From Pilatotrama ljubarskyi (lineage: Eukaryota > Basidiomycota > Agaricomycetes > Polyporales > Polyporaceae), in contig MU277683.1 in assembly GCA_022385805.1 (NCBI GenBank), forward strand, positions 1 to 64,000: a stretch of DNA of 64,000 nucleotides, given 5' to 3'. The number at the start of each line of letters is the position of its first letter. Position 1 is the first letter of the stretch. Made by a program: the position numbers and the translations under genes. The notes beneath the pieces were generated by a model, which was not told the DNA's origin, did no database searches, and saw only the letters and a program-made list of their open reading frames with translations. Shown here one piece after another: positions 47,078 to 60,545 of the stretch.

Positions 47078-48843
47078 ATGGAGACTTCTGCCGCCGAATC
47101 GGGGCCCTTCGCCCGTTTGCTTTCCGAGCTCCTGACGAAGGTCTTTCTGTACCTCCGGGACGATGCTGGAGGCTTTGATTGGATCAAGGCCACCGCAACA
47201 TGTGTTCAATGGCGTCAGATCGCACTCGACTCGCCCATTCTCTGGTCGAAATTCCGCATCATGCACAGGACCCGCCCAGCTTTGGTTTACGAAGCCCTAC
47301 GCAGATCCATACAGGTGGAACTCGACATCACGATTGGCGACATAGTAGGGGAAGGTGATCTGGAGCTGGCGTCGCATCTGCTCGGGCCGCATGCAAAGCG
47401 GCTGAAGTCACTTAAGTTGGAATTCGACCTCGACGCGACGGGCGAAGTGAATACGTTCTTGGAGAAGTTCGGCTCCGGCCTGACGACCCTCCGCTTGATG
47501 GCTGATACTGCTGGCGAACTCGATCCGCGTGCGAACCTCCAGGTCCTGAAACTCCCTCAGATGTCATCTCTGCGCCTTCTGTCTATCAAGGGCGTGGTTT
47601 GCGAGGTCACACAAGGTGCCCTGGCTGGGCTCACAGCACTGGACATGTCGGACCTCTCGAAGTTCCACGTATATGCTCCGCGACTCCCAGTATGCGTAGA
47701 CCACGTCTTCCGGACCCTCCTAGGGTGTACGAACCTTCGGCGGCTTACCTTGTCCGAGGTTTTTGCATCTACCGATCTGCAATCTGACCGTGTACTCCGA
47801 TTCCCCTTGGCGCGTGAAGTTCACCTTCGCGAGGTTGACATCGCACCGGCCCGCATCCTCCCCCGATTTTCGCTATCCCAGGGCACTACGGTCCATGTTA
47901 CGTCCGTGTTCAACGCCGAGCGTTGGGAGGAGTGGTACCAAGACCGAAGAGGCAATGGGGTGCTCAAATGTGCGTTGCCCGGGCCGCCTCTCGACGAGGA
48001 TGGTGAGCGCCTCCATCCGGGACCTACCTCTGCCTATTTCCGCGCGGTGGACCGCGAATTCACCTTCGGCGGCTACGTCGACAAGAACGGAACGCCTTAC
48101 GTGGCCACAGTCGACGTCTCGAGATACACAACCCAAGATCATGGGCGGATGATGCTGACCGCCCTGGCCGACTTCCGGGATCTGGTGGATACGTCTAGGA
48201 TCGTGAACCTCGAGATTCACGTCGCGCCGTACCTCGAAGCTGCCGTACTCTGCGGGCCAGCCGTGCCCTGGCCATGGGTGAGCCACACTTTCCGACCGGT
48301 CCACACTCTCACCGTAGGAGGCGCGTGCACGGTCGTATCGTTCCTAGACGTGGCCTGTGCAATCCAATTCCGCGGCGTCGGGATTAAGGACTTGACACTG
48401 TGCTTGCATGATATCACGCTACCCGTCGTCGCGGCGTTCCGCAGATGCGCAAAGAAGACCAAGGAAATCTCGAGACGTGTCATTGCGCCCGACGTCAAGA
48501 TTCGTCTGCCGCCGAAGTTGGAGGCAAACGACGCTGACAAGGAGAGGCTCTATCGCTGGGCTTCGGAACTGTCTTCGTGGGTCAAGATCGAATTCCGCTT
48601 TGAGCACTGCGAGTGCTGCTCCAGGATGGTTCCCGAGGATTGGACGCAGCTTGCTAGAGACGGTACGTCGCCGACCTGTCTGTGGAGCTTACTTGATCCT
48701 GACTTGAACTTATAGACGCAATGGTGAGGGGTTTACCGTCCGAGAACGCACGCGAGAAGGCTCGGAGGGTTTGCGTATTACTCGAGAGTGTCCTCCGCGA
48801 ATGCAACCAGGGGCAGTATGCGTCCGAGTCCAGCGAGCGATAG
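47078..48843 (+). CDS. F-box protein, tandem copy B (570 aa)
   Basis: Exons 47078-48662 and 48716-48843 (phase-1 intron, GTACGT donor) give 1713 nt. The F-box region is FARLLSELLTKVFLYLRDD, then WIKATATCVQWRQIALDSPILWS. Downstream are LRR-like stretches (LKSLKLEFDLDATG, LRLLSIKGV, LRRLTLSEVF) and a cysteine cluster FEHCECCSRMVPEDW near the last exon, matching the placement of the CDFCQQ cluster in copy A. The ATG at 47078 is preferred; the frame is open upstream but lacks an ATG. The two copies differ widely in sequence, so the duplication is old or the family evolves fast. Confidence 0.8.
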
Positions 48844-49085
48844 GCTCAGGTTGCGGCAGCAGTATTTAACGCTCGAGTTCGGGCTTGTACCAACTCATTC
48901 GGACTTTGCTATGTATCAAGGTCCCGATGACGGGGGCCCTATGGTGATGTACGAGTTGTATTCGTTGCGAGTATGCTATTGTACGTCTATCAAAGCATAT
49001 GGAAGCGTTGAGATCGTCAGGAATCCGAGCTATCGTTATTCGAGGGGAGAGCAACAGAAGGATGTGCTACCAGACATGTCCGAGC

Positions 49086-51066
49086 TCAGCATTTGCCACG
49101 CAATCCGCCAAGGATAGCGATGCGCGTTGCGACCAAGAAGCAGCAAGCCACCATGACAGTTGTGCCTGCACCACGCCATCCATCAGGGAAGTCCGTTATG
49201 GCAGCACAACACACTCACCTGCATAGACACCAGTCAGCGTATATGCCCCAGTAGCAGCGTTGATGGCGCCCGATATCGGAGGACCGGCCACAGCGCCGAC
49301 GGCCACCACAGTCATGCTCATGCCCACTCGCACGCCGACATCTTGTGTTTTGCCCATGCGTACTACAGGGGCAGCGAGTAAGGAGACGTATACGCCACTA
49401 GAGCAACTGTTACAAGACGATTAGTTACAGTCTGTAGACAGAAACGAAAAGCGTACCCGTAGATGATCGCGATAGCGATGTTAGAGCCAACGCTGCTTGC
49501 GAATGGCCAAGCGTACGTTAGAATACCGGCGATAAACGTCGCGGGCGTCATGATCGTCAAGGGACCTGTCGGTGGTCGTGTCAGTTGACTGCCGCTGAAG
49601 CTCGATATGGAGAAGCGTCGGAACCTATGCGGTCTGCCAGTAGTCCGCCAGAGAGACGGCCGACCGCTGAGCAAGCGTTCGCAATAGCCAAGAGGTAGAA
49701 GGAGAAGTTTGGATCGATCCCTTTAGACGCCGCGCTCACGTCGATATATGTCAGGACCTATACTAAGTTGTTAGCGTCCGCACCGCCAAATATCGTCGTC
49801 ATACTTACCGTATAGATGCCTAGGAATGCCAGGAAGCTTGAGCAACAATACAGGGAAAACTGCGGAGACTTGAAAGCCGTGAGGTCAAAGAAGGGGCCAG
49901 TATGCCTCTTCGGCGGCAGGCGCCGCTCTACCGTCTGCGTAAGAATATCAGCCCTTAATAAGAAAGAGGATCGATGAGGGGTATGATGAACGTACAGCGA
50001 GCTGGAAAAGGAGAAACGCTGCTTCGATGAAGCCCAGGATACGCATAGTCCACTTGAAGCTGTTTCGCACGGAGTTCGGTACAACCGGACATACGCCGGG
50101 GGAGGAGGAAAGGGCTCACCCTACTCGTTCCACCAGATTTCGAACCGCGATCGGGAAGCAGGTCCCACCAAGACTGGATCCAAGGGCCATGATACCCAGT
50201 GCGAGCCCCAGCCTACGCTTGAACCAGTGTGCGGGGCACCCCATGATCACGCCGAAGATGACTCCGCACGCCAGCTAGAAGGACCCCTCAGGAACTCTGT
50301 AGATGACCAAAGCGGGGCTACGTACTCCGAGCGCGATGCCCTGACACAGCAAGAAGTGCCAGTATTTTGTGCATTCCGCTGTGAGGAATGTTACAGCCAC
50401 AATGACAGCGCTCGCCAAGGCCAGAGGCGTCTTCGTCCATCCCATGTCGAAGATCCGCCCCACGACCAAGCCCGGAAGGAATATCAGCGCATACTGTGTC
50501 ATGAATCAGTCCAAGTACGTCAAGCCGCAGAGTAGTCTTGACGCAGCCTACCTGTATTGAACCAATCCATGCGCTAGACATGTTCGTCAGTACGATCAGG
50601 ACGATCAACGGAAGCACTCCGGACGTACATGGTTGATGGCGACGTTCCCACCAAGATTTGCTCCTCGTAATATGCTTGGAAGACCTAGTCGACCTGTCAG
50701 GATTTTGTACTTGACACGGACGTGTACGCAGGCAGTGCTTACTCCCCACGCGTTCACTAGCCCAAAGGTTGCACAAGCGCCTGCAGCGCACTATACAGAA
50801 GCTTGTCAGCAACATCAGTGTGAACCAATTAAGAGAGGACTTACGCCCGTTACAACAAGCCAGGCGCGCAGCCCACCGTCTGGGTGTTCACTGTGATGCG
50901 GCTGGGGTGGGTCTGCATTATGGACCTCTGAACGCACCGCTTGCTTTTCTTGGTCCACTTCGCACTTGTTCTCATCCTCGCCACGAGATTCACGACGCGA
51001 TGCAACCGCGTTGATGGTGGACGAAGACTCCGAGCGGTTGATGGTGTCCTGTTGTACCGCGGACAT
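49086..51066 (-). CDS. MFS transporter, monocarboxylate-porter type
   Basis: Minus-strand multi-exon gene from MSAVQQDTINRSESSSTINA (51066) to LGGLRGKC and TGA at 49086-49088. Landmarks are DGGLRAWLVVTGA, NAWGVFQAYYEE, PSTIAWIGSIQYALIFLPG, LACGVIFGVIMGCPAHWFKRR, LALGIMALGSSLGGTCFPI, NACSAVGRLSGGLLADR, VGAVAGPPISGAINAATG and TGVYAGTTVMVACCFLVATR. The exons predict twelve membrane spans. This matches the fungal MCT (MCH) group, whose members move monocarboxylates or riboflavin. The substrate here is unknown. It is divergent from fibrillarin. Confidence 0.85.
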
Positions 51067-51818
51067 GTCCGTCGACCCAAGACAGCTTCCTCGGATAGTC
51101 AACGATGAACGTTAACTGTGCTTCGAGCAGCAAAGAATCTTCAGCGGGGCGCTGGCTAGACTTCGTTGCTGCTGTGCCGAGCGCAGAGGTGACGAACGGA
51201 GGAGAAACACAGTATATGTCTGCGTGGCGTGACTGTTTATAGGACGGGATATTAGTAGCCGGGGCGTACCCTCCTGACTCGCTCCGCTCGGCTTGCTGAG
51301 AAACCAACTGCCGTGTGATCCTTGGTACAGTATGATCGAATATGCAGGGCGCTTTTTCCGCTCACTCCGGAGAGCCGCGGCCGCTTTCTTGGCGCACATC
51401 TCGCGCAAACGGCGCAGCTCTCCAAGGCTGTGGACTCCATTAGTGAGCCTATGTTGATGCGAACTCGTGCATTGCAGAGGAAACATGATGTGCCCAAAAG
51501 CTTTGTAAGCCAAAAGGCTCAGAGAGCCCGTGTTACATACAGTACGGTTCCCCCGACGGCGCCAGGCTGCCGCAGAGCGCTCGCAGGTCTCATGTTGTTT
51601 CGCCGTGAGCCTCGGCCCGGGCCGATTCTCCTTGGGCGTTGCGTCCAAATAGGGTATGCCATCAATGCTCGTAGCACGTGGAAGACTCCTCCTTGCCCTA
51701 TTCCGGCAGAACGGGCGCTTCTCAAATTTTCTGCGCAGGAGTCGTTTCGTGCTGCAAGTTCTTGCACGCAGTCCCATCACCGTCGTCGGTCCTTCCCTCT
51801 TTAGCTCAAGACAACAAC
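51067..51818. promoter_or_regulatory. divergent promoter region MFS / NOP1
   Basis: About 750 bp. Open frames on both strands lack any domain and are read as noncoding. Confidence 0.4.
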
Positions 51819-53058
51819 ATGGCTTTCGGTGAGCGTGCACTGCGTCGCTGTTGGTATCCTGCCTCTCACCCTTGATTGCGTCTGTGCCATCTCGACTTGA
51901 AGGTGCCTCTGGAGGACGCGGCGGTTTCGGTGGACGGGGAGGAGGCGGTCGTGGTGGTGCGAGGGGTGCTGCTCCTAGGGGACGCGGCGGTCCTCCTGGT
52001 CGTGGTGGAGGGCGAGGTGAGGGCTCTGTTGAGAGACGCGATCGCGCATCTTACTGACGTTTTCAGGTGGTCCTCGCGGCGGAGGTGTTGCGAAGCGCGG
52101 TGCTGGCGGGCGCGGCGGCGGCGGACGCGGTGCTCCCCGCGGCAGGGGCGGACGTGGTGGTGGAAGGGGTGGTGCCAAGGGCGGCTCGAACGTAATCCTC
52201 AAGCCGCACAGGCACCCGGGTGTCTTCATCGCTGAGGGCAAGGAGTCCCTCCTCGTCACGAAGAACCTTGTCCCCGGAGAGGCCGTCTACGGCGAGAAGC
52301 GGATATCCATCGACGGCGGTGTGGAGGGCACGAAGGTCGAGTACCGTGTGTGGAACCCCTTCCGTTCGAAGCTCGCTGCCGGTATTCTCGGCGGTCTCGA
52401 CCAGATTTTCATCGCACCTGGCAAGAAGGTGCTCTACCTCGGTGCCGCTAGCGGTACCAGTGTCAGTCACGTTGCGGATATCGTTGGTCCCGTGAGTAAC
52501 AAACTATGTCGTGTAAATCTGGAATACTCATCGCCTTTCAGGAAGGTGTTGTATACGCCGTCGAGTTCTCCCTGAGGTCAGGGCGCGACCTTATTGGCAT
52601 GGCGAAGAAGCGGACGAACGTCATCCGTCAGTGGCCCCTTACTTTATATATTCCGGTAATTTTCATTAACATGACGCGCCATTCAGCTATCGTCGAGGAC
52701 GCTCGTGCCCCGCAGAGATATCGCATGCTGCTCTCCACGGTGGATGTCATCTTTGCTGATGTCGCTCAGCCCGACCAAGCACGTATTGTCACCCACAATG
52801 CCGAGTATTTCCTGAAGGACGGCGGTCACGCCGTCATTTCCATCAAGGCCAGCTGTATCGACTCTACAGCTCCCCCGGAAGCCGTCTTCGCGCAAGAGGT
52901 TGACGTGCTGCGGGCGCACAAGTTCAAGCCCATCGAGCAGGTTACTCTGGAGCCCTACGAGCGTGACCACGCTATGGTGACAGGTGCGGACGCTTCCTGT
53001 CTTCCCCTGAGACTCTTCTGACGCGGGACTTTTAGCTGTTTACCAACGACACAAGTGA
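51819..53058 (+). CDS. NOP1: fibrillarin, box C/D snoRNP methyltransferase
   Basis: First coding exon of 10 nt (51819-51828, ATG GCT TTC G), then a Gly/Arg-rich domain ([16 protein letters not shown] and later [13 protein letters not shown]) split by a second intron. The catalytic domain has [40 protein letters not shown] (SAM site), [44 protein letters not shown] and [13 protein letters not shown]. It ends [15 protein letters not shown], with the last exon closing at TGA 53056-53058. It 2'-O-methylates rRNA in the nucleolus and also methylates histone H2A glutamine in yeast and human. Confidence 0.95.
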
Positions 53059-53361
53059 GCTGCATGTGTTTCCTGGTCGTTTCTCTCTGTCTTGCTCTGT
53101 TCGTCCGGCTTCTATGTCTTTCGCATCGCTTGTAACTATGTAGTAGATCTCTCAAAAGTAGTCCTATTTCGCTGTAGTTTTTCCGGATGATGCGCTGCTG
53201 TGAGCTGGCCACGTCAGGATGCAGACTGCTGCGGTGGCAGTACGGCGCAGTGCACGCATATGATGCAGAGGTGGCAATAGACGCCCAGATCGTCTCCCCG
53301 CTATTGCCTCACCAGCCGTCGCGCATATTCGGCCTCCAGCCGCACGAAGCCAGCTTGGCTG
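53059..53361. other. short intergenic stretch NOP1 / PMT2
   Basis: About 300 bp. NOP1 terminator and PMT2 promoter; no other signal. Confidence 0.4.
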
Positions 53362-56300
53362 ATGAAACCATCCCAAGTTGCTCTTGACCTCGGACCACCC
53401 CTCGACGACGACCCCCGCTCGTCGTCCGACTTCGAGGAGATCCCCCACCCCGCCGCACAGAACGCCTACTGGTCTCAGTCCTCCGCAGCGCACAACGTCC
53501 GTGACGAGGAGCTGCCCCTGCACTACATGTCCGAGGAGAAGGCTCGCAGACGGGTCCCCCGCGGACCTGGCGGCAATGGCGGCGGCTTTGCCAGCCAGGT
53601 GGCTCAGAAGGGCCTCGACTACGACGCGTTTGACGATGAAGGCAAAGATGTCTACTCCAAAATGAAGGCTTCGAAGGGGCCCATCAGCAGCGGCCGCCCT
53701 CGCAGACCTCCCCCGCCACCCCCTACGACCCTGGTAAGTCCAGCTATCCGCACACATGCCCAGGCACGTCATTAACCGCGCATACATGCGCCCCGCAGCG
53801 CGAGTTCTTCCTCCAAAACCTCGAGCACATTCCGCCAATCATTTACACGCTACTCTCATGCTGGACCCACTTCCACAAGATCGGCAAGTCGAACGTCGTC
53901 GTGTGGGACGAGGCGCACTTTGGCAAGTTCGGCTCGTACTACCTCAAGCGCGAGTTCTACTTCGACGTGCACCCGCCGCTGGGGAAGATGCTCGTCGGCC
54001 TCGTCGGCCTGCTGGCAGGCTACGACGGCTCGTTCGACTTCGCGAGCGGTTCGACATATCCGGAGACCGTGCCTTACGTCGCCATGCGTGTAATGCTCGC
54101 AATATTCGGTGTCGCGATGGTTCCGTTGGGATGGTATACTGCGGTCGAGCTGGGGATGAGCTGGATGGCGTGTCATTTGGTTGCGCTGATGGTCCTGTGT
54201 GGTGAGTCTCATATATGTTTCCCTCGAACGATCGAGCGTTGTCTCAGGCTGCCCTAGACGTCGCGTGGTTGTGTATTTCCCGATTCATTCTTTTGGACTC
54301 TATGCTGCTGTTCTTCACGTTCACTACCGTCTTCTGTATGGCCAAGTTCCATAATCAACAATACCGGTGCGTATAACGTCTATTGAGTACTAGCCAGCCC
54401 GCTGAAGGATACTCCAGACCGTTCACCCCCGACTGGTGGGTGTGGCTAGCACTGACAGGATGGTCCATTGGTTGCGTCTGCAGGTGAGTGTACTACAACC
54501 CAATGGCTGTGGCCCACTAACGCTGTGGTAGTGTTAAATGGGTAGGCTTATTCGTGACATCCCTTGTCGGCGCCTACACCATCGAGGACCTCTGGGAGAA
54601 GTTCGGCGACTTGAAGATGTCCGTTGTAAGTAGCAATGCGCCCCCTGTAGGACTACAGATGCTAACTGAGCTGACCGCACTCCAGCGCGATCAACTGCGG
54701 CATTGGGCCGCTCGCGTCGCTTGCTTAATAATCCTACCGATCATGATCTACATGGCATCCTTCAAACTGCACTTCCTCGTGCTGAACCACTCCGGCCCCG
54801 GTGACGCCCAGATGAGTTCACTCTTCCAGGCCAACCTCGTGGGCAACACTTTCCACCAAAATCCGCTGGGTGTGTTTCCATGAATCCACGCCCGGCGTGC
54901 AAATGACTAATATTGATATTCTGCCAGACGTCGCCATCGGCTCGAAGGTCACTCTCAAGAACATGGGCTGGGGCGGAGGTCTTCTCCACTCTCACGTTCA
55001 GACGTACCCCGTTGGCTCCGAGCAGCAGCAAGTCACTTGTTACCATTACAAGGATGAGAACAATGACTGGGTCCTCCTGCCGCGTTGGGACGAATCTCCA
55101 TATGACCCGGAAGGCCCCATCCGCTTCCTCAAAGACGGTGATGTGATCCGTCTGCAGCACGCGCCAACAACCCGCAACTTGCACTCTCACCCCATCCCGG
55201 CGCCCGTCACGAAGCTCAACAATGAGGTATCATGTTACGGCAATGCGACTATCGGCGACTACCAGGACTACTGGGTTGTGGAGGTGGTCGACGATATCCA
55301 TCGTGGTGGCAAGGACAAGTACGATCGCATTCACTCGCTCACCACGCGCCTGCGGTTCCGCCACCAGGCGTCCGGGTGCTACCTTCGGGCGGCAAACGCG
55401 ATTCTCCCTCAGTGGGGATTCAAGCAGATCGAGGTCAGCTGTGACAAAGAGAACAACCCGAAGGACGTGCACACCTACTGGAACGTCGAGAGCCACTGGA
55501 ATGACCGCTGTGAGTCTCCTTTGCGCTAGGTATATGCGCCCGGAAACTGATACGATCCTTAACTAGTGCCCCCCGGTGACGTGCGGTACTACAAGTCGCC
55601 GTTCCTGCGCGACTTCTGGCACCTCAACGTCGCGATGGCCACCTCCAACAATGCACTCATTCCTGACCCGGATAAGGAGGATATCCTCGCGTCCAAGCCG
55701 TTAGACTGGCCATTGCTGCGTGTTGGCCTCCGTATGTGCGGGTGGGGCGACAACCAGACCAAGTACTATCTCATCGGCACACCCGTCATCTGGTGGGGCA
55801 GCACGATCAGTCTGATTGTGGGTTGCGTCGCTGCGCTGGTCTACCTCATGCGTCAGCAACGCAAGTACGTCGACATGGAGCCGAGTGCGTATGATGCTTC
55901 TGGCCGCACACCGAGACTTACGCTAACCTCGATATTTAGGGGAATGGGAGCATTTCTTATACGTGGGCAAAGTGGCCATGCTTGGCTGGCTGTTCCACTT
56001 TGGTACGTACCTGCGCGATGTTCGTCTTCATGTTCGCTCATCTTTCCATAGTGCCGTTCATGATCATGGGCCGAGTCACCTATATTCACCACTACGTAGG
56101 CGCTCTCCCTCTCCCAACCATCCTGAGTCCGTCTCACGCGTGTCTCTTCACAGCTGCCTACTCTCTACTTCGCCGTCCTGATGTTGGGGCACCTCATGGA
56201 CCACTTCATCTTCAGCTCCCGCCGCCTCTCCGACCGCACAAAACGAATCGTCTTTGGCATCTCCGTCTTCGTCATCGTCGGCACCTTCTGGTGGTTCCGC

Positions 56301-56439
56301 GGTGTCGCATGGGGTATCGATGGCCCCATCAACGAGCACTGGGGACTCAAGTGGCGTTCAGTGAGTATCAGCTCTTTGGTTCTTTCCACGACACGGCTAA
56401 TCCCTGTTGCTGCAGACCTGGAACATATATAATGAGTAA
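53362..56439 (+). CDS. PMT2: dolichyl-phosphate-mannose-protein mannosyltransferase, PMT2 group
   Basis: Multi-exon gene from MKPSQVALDLGPPLDDD to WNIYNE and TAA at 56437-56439. After an acidic and proline-rich cytosolic leader come the conserved first loop VVWDEAHFGKFGSYYLKREF (catalytic Asp-Glu), FYFDVHPPLGKMLVGL and ISRFILLDSMLLFFTF. The MIR region follows (GSKVTLKNMGWGGGLLHSHV, VIRLQHAPTTRNLHSH, TRLRFRHQASGCYLRAANA), then LGWLFHF, GRVTYIHHYLPTLYFAVLM and the terminal spans. It starts O-mannosylation of Ser/Thr on secretory proteins in the ER membrane. The HYLPTLYFA segment and the overall motif set fit the PMT2 rather than the PMT4 group, and PMT2 usually pairs with PMT1. Confidence 0.92.
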
Positions 56440-56816
56440 TTATCGTATAACCCTCGCAGTACTGGATCCGCTATCTCTAGCTGTCTCTCGCTCGCAATGG
56501 ACCATGTGAAATATGTATTCCCCACTCCCTTTCCGCGGAAAAGGATATATCTATAATTCTACCCGACACAATACGACGCCCTCATAGTGTACCGGGATGC
56601 TGAGTATCCCGCGAACGAAAGCGTGTGAGAGATGCCGGAACACATCTTGGCACGCTTGCAGCATGCTCGGACGAAGGCTGTGGAGAGCTCCGGAATTGCA
56701 TCACGACAAATGAGTACTAGTACTGGCACAGTAACATAAAAGCAGCTGTAGCAATACTATGAACGACGGCGACGACAACAAGAAACAAACGACCAAAAAC
56801 CAGCTGACGACACTAT
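56440..56816. other. convergent 3' region PMT2 / UBP3
   Basis: 377 bp between facing stop codons. No gene seen. Confidence 0.5.
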
Positions 56817-59800
56817 CTAATTTGTCCTTGACGGCGCCCATGCGCTCATCCTCCTGTAGAACAGCAAATACGCGTGTCGATCGTCGCGGTCGAGCCCGCC
56901 GAAGACGTCGTCCGGGCGGACGTCCGAGACGAGCTCGTCGTCGATACGGATCCATGCCGGTCGTGGTCGGTCCGACAGCTCGCGGTTTGGGTGGAGGACA
57001 TCGAGGGTATAATGTCCCCCCGATGCGGAGGGCCCATGGTGGTATAGGACTAGCGGTGACAGTCAGTCCAATTGCGGGAAGACGGCAGGGTAGTAGGCAC
57101 ACATACCTCCGAATAGCTGGTATCTAACAGGCTGAGCTGTCCGCTTCGGAGCGGCGATGAGATCTACAGGGGGAATGAGTTCGGTCGTTCCACCGTCGTA
57201 CGAAATGCGCGTACCGGGACTGATCTCCAGCTCGGGCGTGAATGACACCTGCTTGCCGACCTTGACGACATCGCCCACTTTCGTGTCGTACAAGAAGCGC
57301 TTCATGTGCAGAATGAGCACCGGCGGGAGTGCCTCGATGAGCACCTGCTGCGTAGCGTCCAGTATCGCACCCGGTCGCGTCGGGATAGTTATCTGGACCG
57401 GCTGGGGGTGCGAGATGTGCTGAAGCGCGTCGCGGAGCGACTTGACGTTCTCGGGCTGGATATCCAGCTGAAGCGATCGCCAGTCCTCAATGGTGACCGA
57501 GTCGCGCTGATGGGGGGTACGGAGGGTCGAACGGAACTTGCCGCCGAAAATGCGGGTAATCGGGGAGTCGGTCGATTTTGCCTGCACGAGCGAATGCGAT
57601 GAGTGCCCGGTCAAAACGACCCACTCATGGTCGACATACCGTTCTCGTCGTAACCGTCTTGTTCTTCTTGCCCACCTCTAGCCACTCGCCGTCTTGCGCT
57701 GGCGCTTCCTCAGGAGCCTTCGCCGGCTCCTTTGGTGACAGAGACTGGGAGATGGAGAGAAGCTCCTCCTCCAGAGTATCCAAGAAGAACCCGAGGAACT
57801 CCTCCGCATCCTCCTGGTGACCGCCCTGCAGCACGAGAACAACTCAGAAAGGGCGAACAAGGAGTGATGAATGAACGTGACTCACGATCATGTTCGCGAA
57901 TCGCTTCTTCTCCTTCATCGCATCGTAAACATACGAAGGGATGAAGCTGTCGAGCTCGTCGAACAAGTCGTCCTCCCGTTCCTTACCCTTGGCCTTCGAG
58001 TCGGCGCCGGCCGCAGGTGGGTCAGGAACGAACTCCCTCAGGAACTGGATCGTTGCGTCGACCAGGGGCGTGGCCTTGGTGCCTTCACGCTGAGAACCAA
58101 CAACAGGACCGGCGAGGTGCTTGCGCAGCTCGGAGAAGAATCGATGGAAGGGCGGGCAGTAGACGAGAATCTGAAGCACGGCGTTCGCGAAGCACATGTT
58201 GCCGGTGTTCACCAAACCACGGGGACGGATCTTCATCGAAGCAGCGACATTAGCCGGGGAGCCAGATGGACCGTTGTTGAACAGATTGAGGAGTTCGTTA
58301 CGATTTGCCGTGGCAACAGAGGCGCCCGGAGCGGGAGGAGCGCTGGCCCCGGATGCGGCAGGGATCGAGAAACCGACGACGTTCGAAACTGGGAGACGCG
58401 GCTTCGAGGATGACGCTGCGGAATCGCCAGACTGCAAGAGGGACGCCCATGACTTCCTCGGTCCAGGAGCAGGCTTGGGCGGGGGAACAGCAGAGGCAGC
58501 GGGGGACGTTTCGGGCGCAGCCGTAGTCTCAGTAGCAGGCTGAGCAGGAGGCTCAGCCGCAGCGGCAGCAGACGCTTCCGGCGAGGCTACACTTGACGTC
58601 GAGAGTTCTACCTTCGCATCGGCACGGGGTGAGACGGGAGACTTGGGCACCTGGCTTGCAGAGGGGGACCCGACAGCAGCTGAGATCGACGTTGCGCAGG
58701 AGTATGGAGAGCCTGGCACGGGCGTATCCGCAGTGATGGAGCCTGCTGGGGTCGTCTCCGCAGTCGATACCGAAGGAGCTCTGACCGATTCCGCAGGGCC
58801 ATCCTGAACCGAGACTGAGGGTTGCGAAAGTGTGACTCGCTGCGGCTTCGGCGAAGCAGGTGGGGACGGTATTCCGAGTGCCTTCTGCGCAATATCCTCA
58901 GGGGGATATGCACGAGTGGATATTATAACGCCAGGTGCGCCTTCAGGATCTCCGGGGCGTCGAGACCAGACTACGTAGGTCGAGACGAACGAGGATGATG
59001 GTGTCGGATCCGGGGAAGGGCTCTCAGGAGTGGGAGGCCTTGACTTCTCGGCGTCTTTAGTATCTTCGGGTGCATCTTCCACTGCGTCTTCCACTGGTTG
59101 GGATTCCGGTTGCGCTTGCTCCTCCTCGCGCTGCACCTGGGACGTTGGCTCCTCCGCTGGAGCCAACTCAGCCTGCGCTGGCTCAGGCTGAGGAGGTTCG
59201 GTAAGTAGTGTCTCACTCTGCAGCGGTTCCGGCGGGGGCACTTGTAAGTGTCTGGGCACGAACGGGACAATCGTGTGCGGAACGATATGAGAAGATACAT
59301 TGTCCGCGGATTGCACGGGTGCTGGAGGGGGTCGGTGAGATACCTCAGGGGAGTGATGAGGCTGGTGTACGACTGGCGGTTGTTGATGCATCTGAAGCTG
59401 CTGTGGGCTGTGTTGTGGTACGTGCATCTGTGGTACGTGTTCAGGAGAGACCATCGGCGGTAGCATGGACATCTGCTTTGGCAGAGGCGACAGAGTTTGC
59501 CCGGGCCACGTGGGCGGATACGGACCATTAGGCTGAGGATGGTGGTACGGAGATCCGTAAGGCACTTGGTGAGGATGCGGGTGCGGGGCGAACTTTTGAG
59601 GGTGGTGGAAGGGACTCGCCGGTGAAACAGGCGGAGGAGACTGCACGGGTACTGCAGGAGGAGCCATATGATGTTGGGGCATCGGCTGGTAATGATAGGT
59701 CGGGCCCCCTCCTCGATGAGGGTTGAATCTGCCACGACCAGCCCCGTTGATTCTAGGAGAGGCGGGTTGGTGCATGGCTGCGTGGCTGTTCATGGGAGGC

Positions 59801-59934
59801 ATCGGGTAAGGATAGTAGGGGGCAGGGCCCGGGACCGGCGAGTATCCGTAGTGCGGGGGAGGCGGAGGGGGCGGCGGATGATGGTAATACGAGGGCCCCG
59901 GTTGGGGATGGTACGGCGTATGAGGACTAGCCAT
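56817..59934 (-). CDS. UBP3: ubiquitin-specific protease, UBP3/USP10-like
   Basis: Starts MASPHTPYHPQPGPSYYHHP and runs through about 500 residues of Pro/Gln/Ser-rich low complexity with many PPP and HHP runs. The peptidase C19 domain follows: RGLVNTGNMCFANAVLQILV (Cys box), PFHRFFSELRKHLAG, GGHQEDAEEFLGFFLDTLEE, GGKFRSTLRTPHQRDSVTIE, LPPVLILHMKRFLYD and, in the last exon, HHGPSASGGHYTLDV (His box). It ends AYLLFYRRMSAW, then TAG at 56817-56819. The placing of the domain at the C-terminus after a disordered leader is as in Ubp3, which works with Bre5 in secretory transport, ribophagy and stress. The Bre5 partner is not in the window. Confidence 0.9.
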
Positions 59935-60545
59935 TGCTGCTTACACATACAGCACACGATGATCATACAGGATGAATAAATCTGACGTCTCGATATTGCA
60001 GGGATAGACGCACCGAAGGATTTTGAGCACTGTTCGATCCAGGATGACGGCTATCTCACTGGTAGCATATAGTACACTCCTGGGCCTGCTAGAAACGCGA
60101 CTAGAAGAGCGGGGCAGCGTCTCGAAATCGCGCAAGGTGGGTGGGGGGTGGTCGTTTGCGGGTATGTGGTGAGCTTAGTCACGCTGGATTACAGGCAGAC
60201 GCGTGCTGAAACGGCAGGTATGTTAGGGACCTCGTCTGTGAGCAACTTGGCGATCTTTGGCACGGGCTGAGCTCTGTTTTCGAGGAAGACGACAGCGTGG
60301 AGGAGGGCAGAGAGGACGGGGACAAGAAGACTTGGAGAAGACGTCGCCCATCGCCCGGATGCCACAGCGGAGATCACCAGTTCGCACTCCGTCAGCTCGG
60401 GGTGGCAGCGAGATTTGGCCTGTTGGAGGTCCGCGGCCCCTTGGTTTGATCTCCGCCGAGACCTCGTGCGCGCCTGCGATCACGCGTGGTGAGGTGCAAG
60501 GCTCAGCCTGCTGCCAGTTTACGCCGCTTGTACGTGCTCCTGCAC
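59935..60545. promoter_or_regulatory. bidirectional promoter UBP3 / coiled-coil gene
   Basis: 611 bp between divergent starts. No TATA box or repeat stood out. Confidence 0.4.

Noticed and set aside
51112..51840. 242-codon minus-strand frame between the MFS gene and NOP1
   Set aside because: No family signature; it covers the divergent promoter and overlaps the NOP1 start.
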